Source: Gammaproteobacteria bacterium
GTDB lineage: Bacteria > Pseudomonadota > Gammaproteobacteria > GCA-001735895
Assembly: GCA_024232855.1 (NCBI GenBank)
Contig: JAAEPH010000138.1
Span: 1 to 42,053, forward strand
DNA: 42,053 bases
Direction of reading: 5' to 3'
Shown here one piece after another: positions 1 to 7,393 of this stretch (within the stretch, counting starts at the first letter, position 1; the number at the start of each line of letters is the position of its first letter). The notes under the pieces are model-generated. The model had not been told where the DNA came from. It saw only the letters and a program-made list of their open reading frames with translations, and did no database searches. The position numbers were made by a program, and so were the translations under genes.

Positions 1-146
1 GTATCCTTATCGAGTCCGCCGATATCTGTTTCATGCAGAAAAAACCACCGCAAAACTTCATCCGCCTGGGCTATTCATCGATCAGCTCGCGGCGCATCGA
101 GCCCGGCATCCGCAAACTCGCCGACCTGATCCACGAAATGGGCTAG
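1..146 (+). CDS. C-terminal end of a MocR-type (GntR/aminotransferase) regulator, partial
   Basis: An open frame enters from the left edge (first full codon at 3) and stops at TAG 144-146. Its 47 visible residues include FIRLGYSSISSRRIEPGIRK and end LADLIHEMG. This matches the end of the aminotransferase-like domain of MocR regulators, where a 'lRLGfs.i....ieeGir.La' pattern is usual. The N-terminal wHTH domain and the PLP lysine lie outside the window. TauR, the known activator of taurine genes, is a MocR protein, and this gene lies directly upstream of xsc on the same strand, so a TauR-like role is plausible. That role is inferred from position; only the family is read from sequence. Confidence 0.6.
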   Translation, partial: ILIESADICFMQKKPPQNFIRLGYSSISSRRIEPGIRKLADLIHEMG

Positions 147-254
147 CTCCCCGAAATCAAGGGGGCAGTGTCGCTTGATTCGTGGACTTCAAAAAACCGC
201 CAACCTGTAATTGATCCCTCCGACGGCGCGGCCACCGGGATTTCTCGCTTTAAA

Positions 255-323
255 GGTACTTGAAAACTTACCTTCGCCCCGAGGCAAGGACGGTTGGTAT
301 CAAAGATAGGGGGGAACTGGTAC
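255..323 (+). promoter_or_regulatory. Possible MocR operator: repeated GGTA half-sites upstream of xsc
   Basis: The 244-bp gap between the MocR tail and xsc contains GGTACT at 255-260, TGGTAT at 295-300 and TGGTAC at 318-323. The last two are direct repeats 23 bp apart, about two helical turns. MocR regulators such as GabR bind direct repeats of an ATACCA-like sequence, which is the complement of TGGTAT. The match to that class is suggestive, but short motifs of this kind occur by chance. Confidence 0.3.
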
Positions 324-390
324 TACAACAAAACAGCGGTTACTTTATGTTAACCGGCCACAAAAAATCGCCCAGGACCGAGGAATAAGT

Positions 391-2151
391 ATGAAAATGA
401 CCCCCAGTGAAGCCTTTGTTGAAACCATGGTCGCCAACAATGTCACCGATATGTTCGGCATAATGGGTTCGGCGTTCATGGATGCAATGGATATCTTTGC
501 ACCGGCCGGTATCCGTTTGATCCCGGTAGTGCACGAGCAGGGAGCGGCGCACATGGCCGACGGCTTTTCACGCGTCAGCGGCCGCCACGGCGTTGTCATC
601 GGGCAGAATGGTCCGGGCATCAGCAACTGTGTAACCGCAATCGCAGCCGCCTACTGGGCGCACTCACCGGTGGTCATGATCACCCCCGAGACCGGTACCA
701 TGGGCATGGGGCTGGGCGGTTTCCAGGAAGCCAACCAGCTACCGATGTTCCAGGAGTTCACCAGGTACCAGGGACACGTCAACAATCCTAACCGCATGGC
801 CGAGTACACCGGCCGCTGTTTCGACCGCGCCATGTCCGAAATGGGCCCGACCCAGCTGAACATCCCGCGTGACTACTTCTACGGTGAAATCGACGTCGAT
901 ATCCCGCAGCCGCAACGTCTCGATCGCGGCGCCGGCGGTGAAAACAGCCTCAACCAGGCCGCTGAACTGCTGGCCAAAGCCAGGTTCCCGGTCATCGTTT
1001 CCGGCGGCGGCGTCGTCATGGCCGACGCCATCGAAGATTGCAAGCTACTGGCCGAACGTATCGGCGCGCCGGTAGTAAGCTCCTATCTGCACAACGACTC
1101 GTTTCCATCAAACCACCCGCTGTGGGCCGGCCCGTTGGGATACCAGGGTTCCAAGGCCGCAATGAAGTTGATCTCAAAGGCAGACGTGGTGCTCGCGCTC
1201 GGTACCCGCCTCGGTCCGTTCGGCACGCTGCCACAGTACGGTATGGACTACTGGCCAAAAGACGCCCAGATCATCCAGGTCGATGCCGACAACAAGATGC
1301 TCGGGCTGGTGAAAAAGATATCGGTCGGTATCTGCGGCGACGCGGGCGCCAGCGCGAAAGCGCTGATGAGCCGTATCGCCGACAAGTCGCTGGCGTGCGA
1401 CGAAACCAGGGATGCTCGCACCAAAGAAATTGCCGCGGAAAAAGCGGCCTGGGAAGAGGAGCTCGACAACTGGGCTCACGAGAAGGATGCCTACAGCCTC
1501 GATATGATCGAAGAGCAGGGCAAGGAAGAAGGCAACTGGTTGCACCCGCGCCAGGTGTTGCGTGAACTCGAAAAGGCGATGCCGCCAGGCAAAATGGTTT
1601 CAACCGACATCGGTAATATCAACTCGGTGGCAAACTCTTACCTGCGCTTCGACGAGCCGCGCAGTTTCCTCGCACCGATGAGTTTCGGCAACTGTGGTTA
1701 CGCGCTGCCAACCGTGATGGGCGCCAAGGTGGCCTGTCCGGATCGCCCCGCCATCGCCTATGCCGGTGACGGCGCCTGGGGCATGAGCATGATGGAAACC
1801 ATGACCGCGGTTCGACACGACATCCCGGTTACGGCGGTCGTATTCCACAACCGCCAATGGGGCGCGGAAAAGAAAAACCAGGTCGACTTCTACAATCGCC
1901 GCTTCGTCGCCGGCGAACTCGAAAGCGAATCCTGGGCCGGCATCGCCAAAGCGATGGGCGCCGAGGGCATCACCGTCGATCGGCTCGAAGACGTCGGTCC
2001 GGCGCTGGAAAAGGCCATCGACATGCAAATGAACAGCGGCAAGACCACCGTGCTCGAAATCATGTGCACGCGCGAACTCGGCGATCCCTTCCGCCGCGAC
2101 GCCCTGTCCAGGCCGATCCGTTTCCTCGACAAGTACAAGGATTACGTTTAG
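391..2151 (+). CDS. xsc: Sulfoacetaldehyde acetyltransferase Xsc
   Basis: This cytoplasmic ThDP enzyme converts sulfoacetaldehyde and phosphate to acetyl phosphate and sulfite, the desulfonation step for taurine and related C2 sulfonates. The protein has 586 residues, the usual length. It shows the three-domain acetolactate synthase layout: an N-terminal domain with the ThDP-activating Glu49 in VVHEQGAAHMADGF, a central domain, and a C-terminal ThDP/Mg site beginning at GDGAWG near residue 459. The stretch FHNRQWGAEKKNQVDFYNRR is characteristic of Xsc rather than of acetolactate synthase. The start follows a GAGGA ribosome site at about 379-383. Taurine:pyruvate aminotransferase and phosphate acetyltransferase, often next to xsc, are not visible. 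The next genes encode an AEP-type importer, so the sulfonate source is not evident from this window. Confidence 0.95.
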   Translation: MKMTPSEAFVETMVANNVTDMFGIMGSAFMDAMDIFAPAGIRLIPVVHEQGAAHMADGFSRVSGRHGVVIGQNGPGISNCVTAIAAAYWAHSPVVMITPETGTMGMGLGGFQEANQLPMFQEFTRYQGHVNNPNRMAEYTGRCFDRAMSEMGPTQLNIPRDYFYGEIDVDIPQPQRLDRGAGGENSLNQAAELLAKARFPVIVSGGGVVMADAIEDCKLLAERIGAPVVSSYLHNDSFPSNHPLWAGPLGYQGSKAAMKLISKADVVLALGTRLGPFGTLPQYGMDYWPKDAQIIQVDADNKMLGLVKKISVGICGDAGASAKALMSRIADKSLACDETRDARTKEIAAEKAAWEEELDNWAHEKDAYSLDMIEEQGKEEGNWLHPRQVLRELEKAMPPGKMVSTDIGNINSVANSYLRFDEPRSFLAPMSFGNCGYALPTVMGAKVACPDRPAIAYAGDGAWGMSMMETMTAVRHDIPVTAVVFHNRQWGAEKKNQVDFYNRRFVAGELESESWAGIAKAMGAEGITVDRLEDVGPALEKAIDMQMNSGKTTVLEIMCTRELGDPFRRDALSRPIRFLDKYKDYV

Positions 2152-2162
2152 ATCGGGGCTGG

Positions 2163-2358
2163 CTAAGAGCCTGTCGGGTTTAGGGAGAATCTACTCGAGA
2201 ATTGCTCCGATACGTCGGACCGCTGCATTGTTCTACCCCGAAGCGTCGGACCGCCGGTACGCCGGGACGCTGCGTCCATGCAGTCGTGCGGCGATGGGAA
2301 AATGGACTCGATTTCCCACTCGCCTCGCTACGATTCCCTAAACCCGACAGACTCCTAG
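2163..2358. repeat. Palindromic MITE-like element 1 (about 196 bp)
   Basis: Terminal inverted repeats of 24 bp with two mismatches lie at 2163-2186 and 2335-2358; their core is CTGTCGGGTTTAGGGA. The interior holds a 10-bp direct repeat, GTCGGACCGC, at 2214-2223 and 2245-2254. No coding sequence or transposase is present. The element lies just after the xsc stop codon and could fold into a long hairpin in the transcript. It is probably a non-autonomous repeat, and other genomic copies would be expected. Confidence 0.65.
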
Positions 2359-2419
2359 TGGCGCTAATGCAGGCTTATTATCAATGCAATCAGTTTTTTC
2401 GGGATTGAATTAAGCTTGT

Positions 2420-2616
2420 TTTAACCTAGAAAACGCAGTAGGATCACGTGAGTCTGCACAAGCGATTGATTCATCTAGCTATATGAAAAAAGTGCTTATC
2501 ACCAATAAGGTGACCAGGCATTTTTTCATTACGCTATCTAAATCAATCGGTCGCCTCATGGCGCCTACTTTTGGTGCACATCTTTTTCGCGCCCTACTGC
2601 GTTTTCCAGGTTTAAA
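2420..2616. repeat. Palindromic MITE-like element 2 (about 197 bp)
   Basis: The ends AACCTAGAAAACGCAGTAGG (within 2420-2442) and CCTACTGCGTTTTCCAGGTT (within 2593-2616) are inverted repeats with one mismatch. The palindrome continues inward imperfectly: a segment with GCGATTGATT near 2461 pairs with AATCAATCGG near 2543, and TATCACC pairs with AGGTGA at the centre. The whole element is therefore one long imperfect hairpin. Its sequence is unrelated to element 1, only 61 bp away. Nothing else is recognisable between xsc (ending 2151) and aepX (starting 2733), apart from the likely promoter region at 2617-2732. Confidence 0.65.
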
Positions 2617-2732
2617 CCGCCAGCTGCCGGTACTATGCTGAACGCGTATAGTTATTCGCGCATGAATAAAATAAATACACTAAAGCTATACTTCAAATCG
2701 ACACCTAATAATGCCTCGGGAGGGGAAGTAAC

Positions 2733-3770
2733 ATGATAACAAACGTATTTACCAAGCGCAGCTTGATGGCCACGGTAACAGGGCTTTCAATGTTAGCATT
2801 CGGGAGTTCCGCGGTAGCGGTTGACCTGACGGTTTACACCGCTGTAGAAGCAGAAGACCTGGCCCGTTATGCCGAAACCTTTAACCAGGATCATCCCGAC
2901 ATAAATATCAAGTGGGTTCGTGATTCAACCGGTATCGTTACCGCCAAGTTACTCGCGGAAAAAAACAACCCGCAGGCCGACGTGATCTGGGGCCTGGCCG
3001 GGACCTCGCTGTTATTGATGAAGAGCGAAGGCATGCTCGAACCCTATGCGCCGAAGGGTGTCGAAAAACTGGACCCGAAATTTGTCGACCAGAGTTCGGT
3101 GCCGTCCTGGACCGGAATGGACGCGTGGGTGGCCGCGGTGTGCTACAACACGGTCGAATCGGCCAAGCATAACCTCGAGCCGCCGAAAACCTGGAGCGAC
3201 CTGCTCAAGCCGATGTACAAGGGGCACCTGATCATGCCAAATCCGAATTCATCAGGCACCGGTTTCCTCGATGTATCCAGCTGGCTACAGATGTTCGGCA
3301 AGAACGAGGGCGGCTGGGCTTTCATGGATCGCCTGCACAAGAATATCGCGCGTTACACCCATTCCGGCTCCAAGCCCTGCAAGCTGGCCGCGGCAGGTGA
3401 AATCCCGATCGGGATTTCCTTCGCTTTCCGCGGCGCCCGGTCCAAGGCCAAGGGAGCGCCAATCGATATTATCGTTCCCGCGGAGGGCGTAGGCTGGGAA
3501 ATGGAAGCATCCGGGATTATTGCCGGCACCGACAAACTCGAAGCCGCGCAAACCCTGATGGACTGGTCGATTTCACGCAAGGCCATGGAAATGTACAACA
3601 CCGCTTACGCGGTGGTCGGCATGCCCGGCGTAGCCAAGCCGGTCGAATACTTTCCGCCCACCCTGCTGGAGAAAATGATCACCAACGACTTCGAGTGGGC
3701 CGCCAATAACCGCAAGGCTATTCTGGCCGAGTGGCTGAATCGTTACGATTCGAAATCAGACGCCAAGTAA
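2733..3770 (+). CDS. aepX: Periplasmic binding protein of a 2-aminoethylphosphonate-type ABC importer (AepX/PhnS2-like)
   Basis: This 345-residue protein has a signal peptide of about 29 residues with a cleavage-like AVA|VD, followed by DLTVYTAVEAEDLARYAETF. That start is typical of iron/thiamine/AEP-type binding proteins (SBP_bac family). The pattern ADVIWGLAGTSLLLMKSEGM and a conserved C-terminal half match the 'putative AEP ABC transporter substrate-binding protein' group. A strong ribosome site (GGAGGGG, 2719-2725) precedes the ATG. The ATPase and permease genes follow on the same strand but are separated by a 410-bp gap holding a repeat and a terminator. That layout would allow more binding protein than membrane subunits. 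The ligand is inferred from family; a related aminosulfonate such as taurine is possible given the neighbouring xsc. Confidence 0.8.
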   Translation: MITNVFTKRSLMATVTGLSMLAFGSSAVAVDLTVYTAVEAEDLARYAETFNQDHPDINIKWVRDSTGIVTAKLLAEKNNPQADVIWGLAGTSLLLMKSEGMLEPYAPKGVEKLDPKFVDQSSVPSWTGMDAWVAAVCYNTVESAKHNLEPPKTWSDLLKPMYKGHLIMPNPNSSGTGFLDVSSWLQMFGKNEGGWAFMDRLHKNIARYTHSGSKPCKLAAAGEIPIGISFAFRGARSKAKGAPIDIIVPAEGVGWEMEASGIIAGTDKLEAAQTLMDWSISRKAMEMYNTAYAVVGMPGVAKPVEYFPPTLLEKMITNDFEWAANNRKAILAEWLNRYDSKSDAK

Positions 3771-3785
3771 GCATCGGTAGCTGCG

Positions 3786-4088
3786 AGTACTCCGTCAATG
3801 AGATATCATAGGATTCAGAGCGTCCCAAATCGGCCAAGGCAAGGCGCAGTCCGCAGGGAAGACCCACTGCACTCGCTGCGCTCGCGGGGTCGGCCCTGGC
3901 ATGCCCTTTACAAGGACTGCAACGCGGCATTGGCCGATTTGGGGCGCTCCCTTCGGGCCAGCCAGGAAGCGGCTATCTGCGTTGTTGTGCTCCTTTGAAT
4001 TAGCCACAGCTAGTCCTGCAGTCGCACGCCTAGCAGCTAACCGCTTCCTGACTGGCTGAACCCTATGATATCTCATTGACGGAGTACT
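3786..4088. repeat. Large palindromic element 3 (303 bp) between aepX and aepV
   Basis: Perfect 27-bp terminal inverted repeats lie at 3786-3812 and 4062-4088; their outer half is AGTACTCCGTCAATGAG. Two further inverted repeats are nested inside. One pairs CCCAAATCGGCCAA near 3825 with TTGGCCGATTTGGGG near 3930. The other pairs CCAGCCAGGAAGCGG near 3958 with CCGCTTCCTGACTGG near 4041. There is no transposase gene and no clear target duplication. The element lies inside the importer operon, after the binding-protein gene. Its form suggests a MITE or a composite of smaller repeats. Confidence 0.75.
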
Positions 4089-4095
4089 ATAATAC

Positions 4096-4127
4096 GGCCT
4101 GACCCACCCAGGGGTCAGGCCATTTTT
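4096..4127 (+). terminator. Rho-independent terminator between aepX and aepV
   Basis: A perfect 10-bp stem (GGCCTGACCC at 4096-4105, GGGTCAGGCC at 4112-4121) with a 6-nt loop is followed by ATTTTTG. This is a textbook intrinsic terminator on the + strand. It lies downstream of aepX and about 55 bp before aepV. It could end the binding-protein transcript while letting a fraction read through, or it could mark the start of a separate aepV-aepW transcript. Confidence 0.8.
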
Positions 4128-4180
4128 GACTATGGTGTTATTTCTCCGGGGAACACTCTCTACTCGGCAGGTGCTTGATC

Positions 4181-5308
4181 ATGACAGAACAAACCGGGGC
4201 TGGCCCCAGTTCGGAGGTTTATCTCCATATAGATCGGCTTACCAAGAAATTCGGCAGCTTCGTTGCGCTCGACAGTGTCTCGCTCGACGTTTACGAGGGT
4301 GAATTCATCTGCTTTCTGGGACCTTCGGGCTGCGGCAAAACGACTTTGCTGCGGGCAATCGCCGGTCTCGATATCCAGACATCCGGCACGGTACGCCAGG
4401 CCGATGCCGATATTTCGGCACTGCCGCCGTCGGAACGCGATTTCGGCATCGTTTTTCAATCCTATGCGTTATTTCCAAACCTGACTGCCGAACGCAACAT
4501 CGCTTTCGGGCTCGAGAACCAGAAACTCGAAAAATCGGCCGTCGACAAACGTGTTAACGAATTGCTGGAGCTGGTGGGACTGCCCGACCAGGGCCCCAAA
4601 TATCCAGCACAATTATCGGGCGGGCAGCAACAACGCATCGCATTGGCGCGCGCGCTGGCAACCTCTCCGGGTCTGCTGTTGCTCGATGAACCGTTATCGG
4701 CGCTCGACGCCAAGGTGCGCGCGCATCTGCGCCACGAAATGAAAGACCTGCAGCGGCGTCTCGGGGTGACCACGGTTATGGTCACGCACGATCAGGAAGA
4801 GGCGCTGACCATGGCGGATCGAATCGTCGTCATGAATCACGGCGTCATCGAGCAGGTTGGCACGCCGACCAATATTTACCGCGAGCCCGATACGCTGTTC
4901 GTCGCCGACTTCATCGGCGCCATGAACCAGGTCGAGGGGCGCGCCAATGGCGCCAACGGTGTTTCCATCGGCGAGATGAACTTCACATCGCGCAATCACG
5001 GGCTCACGAGCGATGCCCCGGTGGTCGCGGCTATCCGTCCGGAAGACATCGTGCCGCAGGGAGTCGGGGATTATTCCAGCAGCGACACCAATCTGGAGAA
5101 CAGTCTCGAAGTGGAAATCGAATCGATGGAATTTCTCGGATCATTCTGGCGCGTTTCGCTGAAAAACAACGCACTCGGTGGCGCAACCCTGGTGGCGGAC
5201 CTGTCGATCAACGCGATGCGCAGGCTCGAGGTCACCACGGATTCGAGGATTCGCGTAAAACTGCCGTCGGATCGGCTCTGGGTATTCCCGCCCGCCGCAA
5301 GCGCATAG
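4181..5308 (+). CDS. aepV: ABC importer ATPase, 2-aminoethylphosphonate type (AepV/PhnT2-like)
   Basis: This 375-residue cytoplasmic ATPase energises the importer. It carries Walker A GPSGCGKTT (about residue 47), the signature LSGGQQQRIALARAL (about 145), Walker B LLLLDEPLSALD (about 166) and the H-loop VMVTHDQEEA (about 202). A C-terminal regulatory TOBE-like domain starts near residue 240 (AAIRPEDI...). It belongs to the spermidine/iron/AEP importer ATPases and lies 10 bp before the permease gene, so the two are surely co-transcribed. An upstream in-frame TTG at 4175 is possible; ATG 4181 was preferred because an AGGTG sequence sits about 7 bp before it. Confidence 0.85.
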   Translation: MTEQTGAGPSSEVYLHIDRLTKKFGSFVALDSVSLDVYEGEFICFLGPSGCGKTTLLRAIAGLDIQTSGTVRQADADISALPPSERDFGIVFQSYALFPNLTAERNIAFGLENQKLEKSAVDKRVNELLELVGLPDQGPKYPAQLSGGQQQRIALARALATSPGLLLLDEPLSALDAKVRAHLRHEMKDLQRRLGVTTVMVTHDQEEALTMADRIVVMNHGVIEQVGTPTNIYREPDTLFVADFIGAMNQVEGRANGANGVSIGEMNFTSRNHGLTSDAPVVAAIRPEDIVPQGVGDYSSSDTNLENSLEVEIESMEFLGSFWRVSLKNNALGGATLVADLSINAMRRLEVTTDSRIRVKLPSDRLWVFPPAASA

Positions 5309-5318
5309 GCTGGCCGAC

Positions 5319-7328
5319 ATGACCTATCAGACAGCCATTGCAGCACCCGCCGCACCGCTGATCAAACCAAAGACCAGCAAGGATGACCGCGTTATGGTCG
5401 GTTTCATCCTGGTTATTTGCCTGTACCTGCTGATTTCGCTCGCGTTTCCGCTTTACGCGATGCTGTCGAAATCGTTTTCAACCTATGCTTTCGATCTCAC
5501 CAACTTCGAATTCCAGGTCAACACCGGTGACGGTTGGAGCGAGACCTTCAGCGCGGCGGCGCAAAACGAGAAGGTGCAGAGGTTCAAGCCCGAGGACCTG
5601 GTTACCAGTTCCGACGGCCGCCTCGCGCCGACGGAGTTATTCCCCGATTTCAGTTTCCGCAGCCCGACGTTGTACAAGCTCAGGCAGGTCAGGGGCGACA
5701 CCTCTTTTCTGTTCAAAACCGATCGCGTCGATGATACCGACTGGCACGAGTACAGTTCGAACGAATTCAGACGCATCGTCTTACGTGCATCGGCCGACAC
5801 CGGGCTCGACAACTTCCGCACTTACTTTTCAACACCGGCGCTGTTTCGCTCGATCGAGAACTCGCTGTTCATATCACTCCTGAGCACCATTATTACCGTC
5901 AGCCTCGCGTTTGGTTTCGCTTATGCGATCAATCGCAGCACGATGCGCTTCAAGGGGCTATTCAAACTGATCGCAATGATTCCGATCCTGGTACCGTCAC
6001 TGCTGCCCGGGATCGCACTGGTTTATCTGTTTGGCAACCAGGGAATGATCAAGGGCTTACTGATGGGCGAATCGATATACGGGCCCATCGGTATTGTCAT
6101 AGGTTCGGTCTTCTTCACCTTCCCGCACGCACTCATCATCATCACCACCGCGCTGGGGATTTCCGACGGGCGCCTGTACGAAGCCGCGACCGCGCTTCGC
6201 GCCAGCCGTTGGCGCACTTTCTGGACCGTGACCATCCCGGGCGCGCGTTACGGATTGATCTCGGCCGCATTCGTGGTGTTCAACCTGGTAATTACCGATT
6301 TCGGCCTGCCCAAGGTCATCGGCGGGCAATACAACATGCTGGCGGTCGATATTTACAAGCAGGTCATCGGCCAGCAGAATTTCGAGATGGGCGCGGTGGT
6401 TTCCGTGGTGTTGCTGGTTCCGGCTTTGCTGGCTTTCGGCATCGATCGCTACGTGCAAAAGAAACAGGTGGCGCAGTTGTCGGCGCGCTCGGTCCCGTAC
6501 GTACCCAAACCGCACAAGCAGTTCGACCGGATCTGCCTCGGCTACTGCTCACTGATTGCGATCTTCATCGTCGGTCTTATCGCCGTCTGCCAGTACGCGG
6601 CGCTGATCAAGTTCTGGCCCTACAATCTGAGCCTGAGCCTGGATAACTATAATTTCAAGGTCATGGACGGCGGCGGCTGGGATTCGTACACCAACTCGAT
6701 TCAACTTGCCCTGTACACCGCGTTCGCCGGTACTATCGTCGTATTCACCGGTGCCTACATGGTCGAGAAAACCAACGGCTTTTTCACCACGCGCTCAAGC
6801 TTTCAGTTCCTCGCGATGATGCCGATGGCGATTCCGGGCATGGTGCTCGGCCTCGCGTATATCTTTTTCTTCAACAATCCCGATAACCCGTTAAATTCGA
6901 TTTACGGCACCCTGGCGATCATGGTGATCTGCAGCGTCACCCACTTTTATACGGTATCGCACCTGACCGCGGTGACCGCGCTGAAACAGATGGACCGGGA
7001 ATTCGAATCGGTCGCCGCCTCGTTGAAACAGCCATTCCACAAGCTGCTGTCGAAAGTGACGGTGCCGGTGTGCCTGCCGTCGATCCTTGATATATCGATC
7101 TACCTGTTCGTCAACGCGATGACGACGGTGTCGGCGGTCATTTTCCTTTATTCGCCGGACACTACACTCGCCTCGGTCGCGGTTCTTAACATGGACGACG
7201 CCGGCGATGTTGCCCCGGCCGCGGCGATGGGCATGATGATTTTCTACACAAATGTCAGCGCGCGCCTGATTCACCAGTTCGTCTCGCGCAAGATGGTGCG
7301 GCGCACCCAGGCCTGGCGCGGGACCTGA
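5319..7328 (+). CDS. aepW: Fused ABC importer permease, AEP type (AepW/PhnU2-like), with an extra periplasmic segment
   Basis: This 669-residue inner-membrane protein holds two permease halves in one chain, as in FbpB-type and AEP-type transporters. Each half carries an EAA loop for ATPase contact: EAATALRASRWRTFW in the first and ESVAASLKQPFHKLLSKV in the second. TM1 spans about residues 27-49. Family members are usually near 550-570 residues. The excess lies between TM1 and the first permease core, where about 100 polar residues (61-160) precede the usual LDNFRTYFSTP motif near 163. This segment should lie in the periplasm. The second half has NYNFKVMDGGGW at the equivalent place, which resembles NFEFQVNTGDGW at 62-73, so the segment may have been inserted into a duplicated motif. 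Confidence 0.85.
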   Translation: MTYQTAIAAPAAPLIKPKTSKDDRVMVGFILVICLYLLISLAFPLYAMLSKSFSTYAFDLTNFEFQVNTGDGWSETFSAAAQNEKVQRFKPEDLVTSSDGRLAPTELFPDFSFRSPTLYKLRQVRGDTSFLFKTDRVDDTDWHEYSSNEFRRIVLRASADTGLDNFRTYFSTPALFRSIENSLFISLLSTIITVSLAFGFAYAINRSTMRFKGLFKLIAMIPILVPSLLPGIALVYLFGNQGMIKGLLMGESIYGPIGIVIGSVFFTFPHALIIITTALGISDGRLYEAATALRASRWRTFWTVTIPGARYGLISAAFVVFNLVITDFGLPKVIGGQYNMLAVDIYKQVIGQQNFEMGAVVSVVLLVPALLAFGIDRYVQKKQVAQLSARSVPYVPKPHKQFDRICLGYCSLIAIFIVGLIAVCQYAALIKFWPYNLSLSLDNYNFKVMDGGGWDSYTNSIQLALYTAFAGTIVVFTGAYMVEKTNGFFTTRSSFQFLAMMPMAIPGMVLGLAYIFFFNNPDNPLNSIYGTLAIMVICSVTHFYTVSHLTAVTALKQMDREFESVAASLKQPFHKLLSKVTVPVCLPSILDISIYLFVNAMTTVSAVIFLYSPDTTLASVAVLNMDDAGDVAPAAAMGMMIFYTNVSARLIHQFVSRKMVRRTQAWRGT

Positions 7329-7343
7329 AACCCCGGGGTTTCA
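7326..7343. terminator. Possible weak terminator hairpin after aepW
   Basis: TGAAACCCCGGGGTTTCA is a perfect 18-bp palindrome that includes the aepW stop codon TGA. It lacks a T-tract, so it would be a poor intrinsic terminator, and the absence of a loop makes a cruciform or a chance palindrome equally possible. Confidence 0.3.
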
Positions 7344-7393
7344 ACAGGCCCCGCCTCTTGCGTACGGACATCAGCAATTTGACAAGGCTAGCC

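Noticed and set aside
2163-2616. Reading the two palindromes as parts of a CRISPR array or an insertion sequence
   Set aside because: There are no regularly spaced repeats and no transposase frame; the two elements differ in sequence.
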